DNA of 64,000 nucleotides from Nansenia antarctica (GCA_963989245.1 OZ022348.1:3090529-3154528), one strand, 5' to 3'; numbered from the stretch's first letter, positions 23,516 through 35,380 are shown. The notes: generated from the sequence alone by a model not told the origin. A program made the numbers and translations.

Positions 23516-23799
23516 TGTCAAAAAGGAATATCCTTTTGTTTGAGGCTTTTTAAGTTTGCTGTAAAGTTCTGCCTTGGGAGGGAACAAACTAATTACTAAC
23601 TAACTAACTAACTTGACTAAGCATGTCAACAAAACTGAATATACATAAATGATATCTTAGGACACGAATGAGGCCTGCCTTAATCAGGCTTGGTTTTATG
23701 AAACTGGAATTGTTCTCCAAAACGGAAATAATTATTCTTTAGTTCTATAAGTCATCATATCCGAGAAGAGGCGTCATATAGCCCTGAAACCATAATAAT

Positions 23800-24075
23800 A
23801 AACTTCATTCCTCTCTCTTGTTTGTGAATCAAAGCGGCCACTTGCCGGCTTGAATATGAATAGATTACATTCTGATTACTTTAATAATACATGAGAAATG
23901 TAATGAACATATTCAGGATCTGGCAAGTAACCTGAGTATGCGGCGCCTAGCATTGATTAAAGTTTGCCTGTTTGGCATTTGGATAATGAACAAACACTGT
24001 AGAGAAATGGCAACCATTAACCTTTCGCCATTGCCGATGAAATGACTTCATTTTGAAGTCCTTCTGTTCGAAACC
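23800..24075. promoter_or_regulatory. Candidate conserved non-coding element
   Basis: Complex, repeat-free text with several homeodomain-like cores (TGATTACTTTAATAATACAT, ATTGATTAAAG) and an even base composition. It is framed by repeats on both sides. The call rests on texture only. Confidence 0.25.
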
Positions 24076-24566
24076 ACTGAATTAGGATGTGTCAATTTCT
24101 TACGCGCATTTTCTCCTACATTAGGTCTCAAGAAAGAAAAAGTGTAATGGTATTATACCATCAATGGACATACGTCACAGGGATCCACAATAATGACATA
24201 CTGTAGTGGCTTTTTTGTAGCTATTCAGAGCATGGATGACAATGTTTTGCATTTCCACTTCCACATGATTGGAAAGAGGGGCATGCTCCACAGAAAACAG
24301 ATGCGATCAATCTCTTTGTCTGAACTAAGGTAATAGTGGGAAGGCTGGAGGCAACATTTTGAAGAATTGGGAATAAATTGTGATAAAAACACCACATTTG
24401 ACACAGACCAAGGGCAGGTGTTAAGGCAGTCATTTTTTTTGCTACAGTATACAGCGATCACATATTTGGTTTTATACCCCCATGGCGGCCAGCTAGTTAA
24501 TCCTGAGTTTCAATATTTTACATGTAAACAAGAAGGAAATTATATATTACTATTCTCTACTAGTGG
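24076..24566. other. Unassigned stretch
   Basis: No gene or repeat is supported. Confidence 0.4.
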
Positions 24567-24775
24567 GGGGTAGTGGTGGTCTAGTGGATAGTGAGTTGGA
24601 CTTGTGATCGGAAGGTTGTGAGTTCAAATCCCGCCTGAAACCACACCACTACTAGTGTGCCCTTGAGTAAGGCACTTAGCCCTCAGTTACTCCAGGGGGA
24701 ATGTCCCTGTAATTCGTAATTGTAAATCGCTTTGGATTAAAAGCGTCTGCTAAATGGCAAAATTATTATTAATTA
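24567..24775 (+). mobile_element. tRNA-derived SINE (family 4)
   Basis: The A box is TGGTCTAGTGGATAGTG and the B box is GTGAGTTCAAATCCC. The body contains GTGCCCTTGAGTAAGGCACT. The tail is TAAATCGCTTTGGATTAAAA then GCGTCTGCTAAATGGC, ending in ATTATT repeats. The tail matches that of the LINE at 32030-32420 and 51328-51680, which suggests that this SINE uses the LINE's machinery. Confidence 0.88.
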
Positions 24776-24801
24776 TTACTATCTACTGATTAAAATATAT
24801 G

Positions 24802-25001
24802 TTACGGTACATGTGGGAATACGGTACATGTGGAAAACTAGGGTTAGGTGCTAGGGTGACTTGGTACATGCTGGCATGTCTAACCCTAATCCTAACCTTA
24901 ACCCTAACCCTAACCCTACCTCTAACCCTAACCGTAGCACCCTAGCACCTAACCCTAACCCTAGTTTTCCCACATGTACCGTATTCCCACATGTACCGTA
25001 A
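24802..25001 (+). repeat. Telomere-core fold-back element, copy A
   Basis: A 200-bp inverted-repeat element. The left arm begins TTACGGTACATGTGGGAA, repeats the 17-bp word TACGGTACATGTGGGAA, then reads AACTAGGGTTAGGTGCTAGG. The right arm is the inverse and ends CCCACATGTACCGTAA. Between the arms lie a ~23-bp asymmetric segment (24855-24877) and about 60 bp of (TAACCC)n telomere-type repeats with variants. There is no coding sequence. Related copies are at 30320, 52413 and 55456. Confidence 0.92.
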
Positions 25002-25944
25002 CATATACAGTATATACAATATATATACAATGGAGAAATAAGTATAAGTATAAATAAAGTTTTAGCAGTGTCTTAATGATGATGAGAGTTTAAAACCTTT
25101 TCCTTGTGATAGAGAGAACACATTTTTAAAATTGGATATAGGGCCATCACAGATTCTGTCCGCAGCTGCTTTCTTCAAAATGGCCGCCAATCATCGCTAT
25201 GGGGCCAAAACCACATTCATTTTGAATGCCATAATTTAATGAATTATTGATGCAGTAAGCCTATTAATGGATACTACTGTTTGTATGAACACATACCCTA
25301 TTAGTTGAACGGTGTATTTGTGTAACACATACCCTATCTACAACCAATTAGCATCTTGGACAGCAGCTTTTTCTAACAAAAACAAAATCTGATCTTTGAA
25401 CTAAATTGTGCTGCAAGTACTGCAAGAACTGTTGTTCGAGTTTATGGTTGGATTTATGTGTGTCTGTCTGCATGTTATGTTTTTGTGTGTATACTGTAGA
25501 CTGTGTGTATGTAGATTCTGTGGAACACGTATGAAACCACCAGATGTCCTTCACAGTAATGAGGCCTTGAAAAAAAGGGTGTTTGGTTATTTTGCAGTTG
25601 ATCCAAACTTTGTTTGTTCAAAGTGCAGTCTTGGCGTTTTCTTGGCTTACAATATATATATGAATTCTCACATGTCTCAAAGGGTTCCAAACAGAGATGT
25701 TTACTGTTAACTCTCTTACCCAACAACAGAGATAATGTTAAACCAAAGCGTTCTTACTACTTCTCATGTTTGCAAGCAGCTACCCCCTCTGTTTCAAACA
25801 ACAATCAAATTAAACATCTCATTTACCTAATTCAACTTTTGTATTATTACTGAAAATGTCACATACAATCATTGCATCATGCTCCATAGAAAGCGCTGGC
25901 CTACAGTGTTGGGTTTTCTCTTCCATTTGGTACCTTCTCCCTCA
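25002..25944. other. Unassigned stretch
   Basis: Short frames on both strands around 25348-25853 show no domain. No gene is supported. Confidence 0.4.
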
Positions 25945-26213
25945 AAAATGAATGAATGAATGAATGAATGGACTTTATTGTCATTGCTACAGTACAGGTA
26001 CCAAACAACGACATTTAGGAGGGGTGGCTCCCCTGGTGTTAGGAAAGGAAAAAATAAAAAAAAATAAAAATAACCTTTTAGAAAAAGAATTAAATCACAA
26101 GAAGGTAAGGAGCTGGTTTACATAAATAGAGGCTATGTACACAATCCACTGTACTATACTGCACAGATAGTCAACTAGGGTTGTCATATTGCACAATAGT
26201 ATTTTTTTCACGT
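25945..26213 (-). mobile_element. LINE 3' end with (GAAT)n tail, copy 2
   Basis: This is the reverse complement of 6986-7227: tandem AATG units, GGACTTTATTGTCATTGC, GGAGGGGTGGCTCCCC and GGAGCTGGTTTACATAAATA. It is a 5'-truncated LINE end with no coding sequence. Confidence 0.65.
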
Positions 26214-27436
26214 TATTTAAAGTGTCCATTAATGCCCTTTCTTCTCAATCTTTACGTACTGTATTTGGTGATTGTATATGGCCAAGTTTGTATTGTACGA
26301 ACACCATGAAACATTGTGAGAAGAGAAAGACCATTTGAACCTGATATTACATCATTTCTCTCAGTGTGACACACAATTTCTCAACATAGTACTCCCAACG
26401 GCAGCTACATTGAGTGCATACAAGTGTCTGAGAGTAGCATTTGTCTTAATTATCCTGAGGAGAGCATTAACATTTATTAACGTGGAGTGCTTTTTACCAG
26501 ACCTATGAAGAAAGATGCGGCATTATAACAGTAAATGTTCTACTACTACAGAGCGCTGTGTTAGTTTGGGGGGGGATGTTTGACATGTATGCTGATTGAT
26601 AGTGGCTCTGTTGATAACATAAGTCAGTGCCTTACACTTTCATGCCTTTCACACAAAGCTCCCTCTAGAACAGAGATTGTTACGCAACCTTTATTCCAAA
26701 TGTAAGAGGACCTGACAAGGTTTTGCAATAATGAACCAAGTTTTGTCGTGATGGTTTAGCATATGGTGGTGGGTGAAAAAAAGTTGTGAAAAATAATACA
26801 AAAAAGTGAAACAGTTTGGGAACACGTGCACGAGCTCCCATCTGTTGGATATCTCACATGGCAGGACTAATGAATCGCCAGCTAACTTTGATCAATTCTG
26901 AACAGACTTGATATGACGGACTTGTTAATAATCCATGAATCCTATTCATGAAGGTAGACGGCATCAGATTGTGAAATACCATTTAACCAGTTACATACCA
27001 TTGAATACAAAATGGTGGCCCAGCCATGTCATTGCCATTTTCTATCAGAGCAGATCGTAATGAGGGACAATTGCAGTAAGTTTGAGGCTTTTTGGAACAT
27101 GCAAACGTGCCCTTAAGAGATAGTTGTTGTTCCCTGTAGAAGTACAGTTTGTGTATAAGTGTAACTGACAATTGTTTCCATTTGGAGGTTGTTTTCATTC
27201 GCCAGTTCTGTTCTTCGCTGTTGCGCTCCACTCTGACTGCACAGACAGGACTTCTGCAGATGGGAGAGAAATGTAATGAGACTAGTAGCTGTTGTTGAGA
27301 GGATTGTAAAAGAAAACAGTTCTCTTAACAAAGTGCCAAACTTCTAAGGTTTGCTCTCTGCCAACTGAGAATGCTGTCAGAGAGGACAGAAATGCTGTGG
27401 TTCTCTTTGCAAGGTGGGTTCTACATATAACCATAT
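26214..27436. other. Unassigned stretch
   Basis: AT-rich complex DNA with no recognised feature. Confidence 0.4.
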
Positions 27437-27686
27437 CGTGACGTTAGAATTATAAGGTTCTATCTCCATTTTTGTCAAAATTGAGTTTTTTTACATAATC
27501 TGATCCATTTGGTGATTATTAATGCCTGTGTGGTGTTATTTTTAAAATGTTTAATTTTTTGAGTTAATTAATTCATAAAATACAAAGGTTCCATCTCACA
27601 AAACATAATGGAATGTAAAAACTTTGACGCTCAATATCTCTGAACTACCCTAAACGGAGATAGAACCGTATCATTCTAAGCTCACG
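27437..27686 (+). mobile_element. CGTGA-type MITE, copy 3, full length
   Basis: A 250-bp element with terminal repeats of about 30 bp. The left end is CGTGACGTTAGAATTATAAG then GTTCTATCTCC. The right end inverted is CGTGAGCTTAGAATGATACG then GTTCTATCTCC. The interior is non-coding and shared with copies at 237, 1481 and 53309. I cannot fix a target duplication with confidence, so the superfamily is open. Confidence 0.82.
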
Positions 27687-28068
27687 TTATGAGTCACATG
27701 CACCATTCAGTATCTCCACATGGAGTTTTGATTTTTAAAAAAATGCTTCGTAATGCTACCTCTAATACAAACACGAAGGCATAGCCGTCAGTTTGTCAAT
27801 CAGTGAGTACGTATATACAGTAGGCTACTGTTGAAAGGTTACACTCCTGGTGTTATTGAATCAAGTAACTGTTTTGTGTCTCTGGGCATAAGGATAGCCT
27901 CCCAATATTATTATACTCTACGTAGCTGAGGCTGCTATGAAATGTGGTTTAGCATTGTGGTTTAGCATAACATGGCCTTTGTTCCGTTAAGGAAAGAAAC
28001 TATTACCCCCTGTGTCTGTTGCTGTTGGCAACATCTGATAACACACCCATGTTTGAGACTGTGGTGAA

Positions 28069-28100
<32 letters not shown>

Positions 28101-28121
28101 ACACACACACACACACACACA

Positions 28122-28168
<47 letters not shown>

Positions 28169-28169
28169 A

Positions 28170-28256
<87 letters not shown>

Positions 28257-28272
28257 ACACACACACACACAG

Positions 28273-28304
<32 letters not shown>

Positions 28305-28359
28305 ACACACAGACACACACACACACACACAGACACACACAGACACACACACACACACA

Positions 28360-28418
<59 letters not shown>
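28069..28418 (+). repeat. 350-bp (CA)n array with CAGACACA variants
   Basis: A near-continuous CA repeat interrupted at irregular spacing by single CAGA units. It produces long spurious open frames on both strands (Thr-His or Cys-Val repeats). Confidence 0.98.
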
Positions 28419-28420
<2 letters not shown>

Positions 28421-28793
28421 GCGGATGACAAGTGTCAGCTGGAGGCACAGAGAGATAGGCCGCCCCCGCTACACACTTAATCTTAATGAAAAACGAGTCT
28501 GCCTCCCAACTGGGTACTTTAGCTGACATCCATTGATGTCCTTTCCTCCATCTTTTTTTCTCATCTTCTAAGCTACAATGCACCATGTAGTTGTTTTCTT
28601 GTATTTGAATATTGTTGAAGATAAATGGTACCCACCAGCAGTGATGGTTACAGTATAGCGTCCATGGCCTTTTTCAGTCTGGGATTCGGATTCTGTTTTC
28701 TACCCCAGTGTTAATTGCCATAATGTTTTGGGCACTATACAACACACTACTAAACAAATGTGCTGTGCTGGTTTTAACCAATTTGCTAATTTT

Positions 28794-28810
28794 CAGGTAG
28801 GTGTTTAAAA

Positions 28811-28875
<65 letters not shown>

Positions 28876-28890
28876 AAAACACCTACCAAC
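28794..28890 (+). repeat. (TG)n tract between two copies of a short word
   Basis: The TG run (28815-28872) is flanked on both sides by GTGTTTAAAACACCT. The outer edges are inverted (GGTAGGTG on the left, CACCTACC on the right). Confidence 0.9.
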
Positions 28891-30319
28891 ACCAAAATGA
28901 TTTCAAACAAACACATAAAAGGCAGACAAGGAAGACAGACTGATTATAGAAAACAATAACACACAATGGACATAGCAGGATGTAGCAGCACATGACAAGT
29001 AACATAAAGCAAGCAGTCAGGCAGAAGGTAGACACGACTAAATAAAATAGACATGAGACAATTGTAACAAATAACAAGAAAAGCAACAACCATATACTGT
29101 ATAATAAAACCCAATACAGGACAATAAATAGCAGCACAGGGTGGGTTGGGTCGGTCTGTAGGGAATCTACGTATCTCACACTCCTGATTGTCCTTCAGAC
29201 ATCTATTTTGATATGGGCTACATCATAACCAGTAATTGACTCCTCTGAAACATGTTTGCGTCCATTCATTAACATTGTGACTTTCCTAATTAAGTCTGTT
29301 TACGTGCCTGTTTCTCTCTCTATACTGCAAGCAGTGAAACTAAAGCAATGTTTAGCAGCCAACCAATGACCTTGGCAGTTCATTACCATCTTGCTGACAA
29401 CCAATTTCTGCAAACCAGCAATATAATAAGGGTGAAAAAAACCGTCATTAATTGTTACCTGCTGCTGAGTGGGTGATAGATATTTTGATCTGCTAGCCAG
29501 GTGGTAGCATGCTATTGATAATGCTTAGTAGACATAAATAATAGTGTAGTACCGACATCGCTTCTTAATGTCTAATCTTTTTTTAACTGACAAGATAAGT
29601 GACCCCCATAGGGCAGGCGTAGTCATCGTGCTTGTCCTTAATTTGCAGCTTGCGGTAATATTTCTATTTTACATGTAAATTACGGACTACCAAAAATACA
29701 GCACAATCTGTGCAGTTTGTGTGCAACAGTGCAGACAGTGTGTGGCCAACAGTTTAATTAATAAGTTAAACATGAATATAAGACGCTCCGGGACAACATT
29801 AAAACATTAGCTCTCCTCAGTAAAAATGAGCAGCTTTTCGTACATGACAGACACCCCAAAATGGTGGAGATCGGTGTGAGATGAAATAGCGGGAAAACAG
29901 ACATGAATGAATAGACACCATCTGTGCTATAACAACGCACCCCCTATGAAGTACAGAAGAAAGTGAAAGAATCTTCTTGAAATAGGAGTAGTTGTTTTTT
30001 AGGTTCAGGAAAAAAAGACATCCACGTCAAATTAATCATTTATTGCATGAAAACGGTAATACATTTATGCTTGGCATAATTGAATGCCACTGCTCTGTAT
30101 GTATAGCTCCCTGCCTGGAGTTAAACGAGAACAACATACAACAAGTATACTACAGTAATCGCTTGGCTAGAAGCCCATGACTGACTTATCCAACCCCCGG
30201 TAGGCAGGCTACATATAGAGCAACTGTGTAATAACTGTTCAATGCTACATGGAGGAACATAAACTTGGCTGCTTTTAAGCCTCTGTCTCTTGAACATCGT
30301 ATGATGTTTTTGCATAATG
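28891..30319. other. Unassigned stretch
   Basis: No gene or repeat family identified. Open frames at 28883-29179 are low-complexity hydrophobic text without a domain. Confidence 0.35.
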
Positions 30320-30453
30320 TTACGGTACATGTGGGAAAACTAGGGTTAGGGTTAGGGTTAGGGGTAGGGTTAGGGGTAGGGTTAGACATGCCAGCATGTA
30401 CCAAGTGGACGTAGCACCTAACCCTAACCCTAGTTTTCCCACATGTACCGTAA
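30320..30453 (-). repeat. Telomere-core fold-back element, copy B
   Basis: A 134-bp version with single-copy arms: TTACGGTACATGTGGGAAAA and the inverse, TTTTCCCACATGTACCGTAA. The core is (TTAGGG)n with GGGGTAGG variants, followed by the asymmetric segment near 30387-30408 in the opposite orientation to copy A. This is the shortest of the four. Confidence 0.92.
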
Positions 30454-30520
30454 CACATACCGGTACATGTAAATCAATGGTCCGGTCACCTGACCGACAG
30501 CTGTGAGTGTCCTGCCTGAT

Positions 30521-30640
30521 CTAATGCTATGCTAATGCTAATACTAATACTAATGCTATGCTAATGCTAATACTAATGCTATGCTAATGCTAATACTAAT
30601 GCTATGCTAATGCTAATACTAATACTAATGCTATGATAAT
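30521..30640 (+). repeat. TAATGCTATGC minisatellite
   Basis: About four to five higher-order units built from TAATGCTATGC, TAATGCTAATAC and TAATAC words; unit length varies by 6-bp steps. Confidence 0.9.
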
Positions 30641-31671
30641 CCTATGCTCCATTGGTAGCAGCATTGGGACTGGACAGAACAATAGGATGTAGGGATATAA
30701 AAAAATAGGGATGTGTCTCTATCAGTATTTATTGTGTTGTATTCAGAGTTTATTTATATTAAAAGTATTAGTGTGAGAAGACTAAACGACTTAATTACAG
30801 GTATGTCATAATATTCATTTGCGGTTAACGTAGTAAAGTGGCGGCTTCTTCAGTCAATTAATTCTGCCAATCTGACTGCCTGGAAGAAATACTAACTGCC
30901 CCTGCCATAGGGCCTCTTATCGCTGACGCATGCAAGAAAAATTGCTCAGATTCAATGTTTTTTTTAACCCAAAAAGGTGCTGTTTTAAATACACGGTAGG
31001 TAGAGGGTAAAATCATGGAAGAATCTTGATAGAGTGGTTGAATTCAGAATAGATACTACTAAATAAGTCTGAAGCACTTCAGTCATTTAATGACATTGAC
31101 ATAATGGCAGTTACAATGACAACTGCTATGCTTAAAGGGAGGTTAGCATACCGTAGCAACACAACAAAGCAATTGACCTTCCTCCCTCTGTACTAACCAC
31201 TACCACCAAGTTTAGTTTGTTGAACACGCTGAATTGGTTTCCTACTCCTACTCAGTACTGTAAACAAGTGCCTTGAGCCGAGTCCTGACCCTCTGCGGCT
31301 GTCAGATCATGAACTTGGAGCTGTGACTTTCACTACACTCACTTCATTCTATTGTCATTGCTGGCGGGTGAGGGCTTTGTCATGATTAGGCCGGAGAGGC
31401 TGGGTCTTGGTTAAAGGGTCTTGTCCCTCGAGGGGGCAGGGTCGCCCCTTGTAGTCGCCGGTATGTCATAGCATATTAAGGATCCGAAAAAGCATAAGTG
31501 AATAAAGGTTTTGACATGCTAGCTAACCCCACTAGCCAACGGGTTGAACACTTAATTAAATTCTCACAGTTCTAATCAGTCTGTATTTATATTCAGAATC
31601 ATTGAGTCTTCACTTTGCCATATGACTACATTATATCAGATAAAATATTTTGGTTGTATGATATCACTCTC
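30641..31671. other. Unassigned stretch
   Basis: Complex sequence with no recognised gene, RNA or repeat. Confidence 0.35.
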
Positions 31672-31672
31672 A

Positions 31673-31703
<31 letters not shown>
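31672..31703 (+). repeat. (CTA)n microsatellite
   Basis: About ten CTA units. Confidence 0.95.
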
Positions 31704-31704
<1 letters not shown>

Positions 31705-32029
31705 TCTTACTCTGAGTGAATTGTGAGTAGACATTGATGTCATAAAGTTAATAGTGAGCAATTACTACATTTCTATATTTATTCAGTGATATATTAACGT
31801 ACAGTACATCTCTATCATTCCACTGTGTCGGAGATGGTGCTTTGAAGTTGGGTGTGCTGAACATTGGGGGATGGGGGGGGGGTTGAGGTCTCCACCCATG
31901 TAGGGGGGTCCAGGGGCATGCCCCCCCCCAGGAGATTTATAGAAAGGCTGTTAAAGGGTTAAGGGGCTGTTTCGCATGAATTCTAAGGGGAAGAGACATA
32001 TCAAAACAACATGATCTACATATCCTGCA

Positions 32030-32420
32030 GAGTCACTACCCATCTTCCGTCGTAGACTGAAGACCCATCTCTTCAGGTTACATCTTAACTGCTCCTCCTG
32101 AGACATCTACTACCCCCCAGCACTGCGTCTCCTAAGACACCCGCTTTCCCCTCTACTGAGTCCCTAAAAACGTATATTGCCCCCTTGTACTGTTTCTCTG
32201 TTTCTCCAGTGTAAAAACAAAAAACAAAAAAAGGTTTTAGAAGAAGGTGATAGGAGAAGGTTTTTCCTTCTATCGACGGCCCCGGGCCTGAGCTGGATTA
32301 CTCTTCCTGCTATGACTGGTGGATTGATGATTCACATGCTTAGTATTCAAATGTATTGATTGTAAGTCGCTTTGGTATAAGGCGTCTGCTAAATGCCAAA
32401 AATGTAAATGTAAATGTAAA
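32030..32420 (+). pseudogene. LINE 3' end (RRRLKTHLFR type), copy 1
   Basis: Frame 32030-32101 reads ESLPIFRRRLKTHLFRLHLN and then CSS-stop, the final residues of an L2/Rex-type LINE protein. The 3' UTR follows: GTTTCTCTGTTTCTCCAGTG, an A-rich run, GGTTTTTCCTTCTATCG, then the tail GTAAGTCGCTTTGGTATAAG and GCGTCTGCTAAATGCC. It finishes with TGTAAA repeats. The same unit is reversed at 51328-51680. Confidence 0.88.
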
Positions 32421-33289
32421 TCCCAACTAGTGCAGCGGGATAGAATAAAATCATTCACTTTGTGATAAAAGCACCACATTTGTAACGCATTAATTTGTTG
32501 TTCCAGTTTTAGCTAAATTAATATTTATCACTTCCTGAACACATCTTCAGCCATGTACTGGTTATGACACAGTACTTAATCCCTTTTATTCTGTGATAAT
32601 TATCGCAGCATTAATAGTTGTCAAGACCCTGGCAGCTGTCACCCCCCCCACCCCTCCTTTGCACAATTTTGTATCCATGTAAAAAAAAAAAATATATATT
32701 AATCAACTGTATTGACATCACAACTATACAAGGCTTGTAAGCAGCAGAACAATTCATTGCAACATATTAGGCTACAACACAATACACCTTACATTTCATT
32801 ATGATTCAAATAAACATACAGGATGGTAGACTGGACTGAACAGCCGGGCTCTAATTACAGATTAGACCCTGCCCAAAGACAGGCTCAATGACAGGTCAGT
32901 ATAATGGGACGTCCCCTTAACGCCCTTAACTATCAAAGATCCCGCTAACAGAAGCTAATTATTGGAGGGACATCTTGTTCCTAAGTGACAGGAGGATCTA
33001 GCAAGAGATACCACCTTTGCTTCAAAATGTGACCTCAAATTATTTTAAATTGACTTGCTGTCTAAATTCTGTACAGGGAGCCATGCTATTTACTGGCGGT
33101 ACTTTAGATATTGGAGGACACATCACAGATTGCACCACAATTCAAATAAAAGCACCAAATGTCTGTTTACTACATCTCTGTGGAAAAATAAATGAACTGT
33201 TTGCACACTGACTTCCTATCTAGGAGGTCCAACTTGTCACGGTGGATATGACAAACTACACGCTACATGGTTCTGTCTATTTTGTGTCG
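32421..33289. other. Unassigned stretch
   Basis: AT-rich, with short C- and A-runs near 32642 and 32681. No gene is visible. Confidence 0.35.
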
Positions 33290-35380
33290 GTTAAATATAG
33301 CCATGTCTTGTCAACCTTGTAAGGGCACTAAAGCTCCTTTCTCTCAATTTTTCCCAGTGAGCAAGATGTTCTCTCAGGGTCAGTAGACCATCCTGCTGAA
33401 AACGGTCCTCAAGCTGTTTGTCAACACTGTCAGGCACCATATAAAACTCTACTCTGTCGTGTTCCATAGGAGTTCTGGGGTTTGTAAGCACTTGCTTCTC
33501 CACTTAAGCGCCTGGGTGTGGTCGTCTAATTTGTGGCATTGTGATGTGCTCTAATCTAAATGATTCACTATGGTAGATGCCTTCTCAAAAAGGCTTTGGA
33601 AAGCATCATTTCATATATATATTGCATACCAGAGACAGTTTGTGTTTTAGCAGATTTTTGTTGACAGTCTGTGTATTTTTCAAGTATTGAGACATTCTAG
33701 ACTCTCCAATCACAGCTTCTGCCACAACAAGACCCAGTACAGTGTTGCCTTTCATGAAGTGTTGTTGCAGGCCATTAGCAGTGGAGCTGCAGCAGGAGAA
33801 CTGCTTTCTGCCATTTCCTCCACGGAATTGAGGACAGAGTCATACTGCGTGAGGACAGACCGGATGGCATTGTGTCTAACAGTCCATCGAGTTTGGCAGA
33901 GAGAGTTTGAAAGCTTTGATGAAACATCTCTTTATATTTACTGTACCTGAAAGTGCACACAAAGTTCCTAACTGATGATCCCAGTCAAGTGCATCTTCTT
34001 GCATCATTCTGGAAGCTGTGCATGGCCTTTTGTGTAACCAACTTTTACACAATGTGCTCCACAGTGTACATACTGTACAACACTAATAAGAGCCAGTGCA
34101 CCACAGTAGTTTAGTTTAGTTTAGTTTAGTTTATTATATCGAGGACAATCCAAATACATGAACCATATAAAATACAGTAAAAAAGGCAGAGTTAGCCTAG
34201 TCGGCTAATTTTCAGCTGAAGTCCCCGGCCAGTTGCAACATGGCATCCTGAAAAGTAACGTCATTAATTAAAATAAAACATTTCAATATTCTAAGAACAC
34301 GTGGCTGAGACAAGGGACCCCAACATCACACTTGACAAAAAAACACAAGTAAGCAAGCTGAGGCTGCAACAAACACTAACAGCACATAGGGGACAGGGAC
34401 ACATGAAGTCATAGCAAAAGCGTAGAAGCACACATAAGCCAGAGCAAGTACTTGCCAGACATATGGGCAGCGCCATCCTATGTCTGGCTTGTGTAATGAA
34501 GATAGTGGCAAATTGAATCTACAAAGATACATAATGCCATGTTTGCAAGACACTCTCCTGTAGTTACTGTCACTGATACAATCCAATGGATTCTGTCATG
34601 AGGAATGAAGTCATGACCGACATATCGAAGTCCATACTGACTGTTATTTGCCTGAGATATCTTGTGTCCCATCAACAATTAAGGCAAACTGAGTGACTGG
34701 AAGACATTGAATGGTATCAGCTATTCCTCTGATGATGTCATTGCTCATTAAGCCTAGTATTCCGTTCTGTAGGAGAGGACGGTTGTAATCTTGCTTGTAT
34801 GTCTCTCTAACCACTTTTGAAAGGCTGTGTCATCTTCTGCCTTGTCTTTAAGAAGTCGGGATAGGTTTCCCTTCTCTCCGACATCGACCTCTTAAAGCTG
34901 CATCTTGTTGGACTGAATACTTGATGGAGCCTACGATATTAAGCAATGCAATCCTTGCTCCCTCCTGCTGTCTGGCTACAAACTGAGGAGAGTTGTCAAC
35001 AGTGTTCCCTTCTTGAGTATAAACTGTCATCGCATGGAAATGTGAGTGACTTTTTGCACGAGCCCGAAAACTTTTCAACAGCCTTTTCCAATTTCTAAAG
35101 CCTACACTCAAACAGGCAGAGTCTGACTTGCTAGCAAATGGTAACTTTTTAAATAGACTTTGGCACAGTGGAAAACATTGAACTTTAAACCCCTTTTAAA
35201 GTGGCACTGTAGTGCAGCCAGGGAACATTTGCTGAAAGGACAACACATAGTTAGCTCGATTCTGCACAACCATAAACTTGGGGATGAGGATGTGTGCAGA
35301 CTTTGTGCAGGAGGTGATATCTGAATGATCAAATCCTTCGCTGTCCCTGTCATCTATGCTCAGCTAGTCCCTGATATGTG
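33290..35380 (-). pseudogene. Decayed hAT transposase (ZMYM1-like type)
   Basis: Minus-strand fragments appear in the order expected for a hAT protein. N-terminal GFRNWKRLLKSF with SHSH (zinc-finger remnant) and QQEGARIALLNIV lie in 34848-35111. KAEDDTAFQKWLERHT follows near 34780-34850. FALIVDGTQDIS, the first acidic motif, is near 34640-34680. S-Q-T-stop-DGAAHMSGKYL, the usual 'YDGAANMSG' motif with Y lost, is near 34450-34490. C-terminal HDRVEFYMVPDSVDKQLEDR and FQQDGLLTLREHL lie in 33291-33503. Several stops and frameshifts separate the pieces, so it is dead. A LINE tail interrupts it at 34109-34250. Confidence 0.82.
34109..34250 (-). mobile_element. LINE 3' end with (AAACT)n tail inside hAT
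   Basis: TTTAG repeats (34110-34132) are followed by TATATCGAGGACAATCCAAA and AGCTGAAGTCCCCGGCC. On the minus strand this is a 3'-UTR ending in AATAAACTAAACTAAACT. It lies within the hAT pseudogene and so is younger than it. Confidence 0.65.

Noticed and set aside
24880..24960. Chromosome end (true telomere)
   Set aside because: The telomere motifs are short, variant-rich and enclosed in inverted arms, with unique sequence on both sides.
27962..28586. Cys-Val and Thr-His repeat proteins of up to 199 residues
   Set aside because: Products of the CA microsatellite in several frames.
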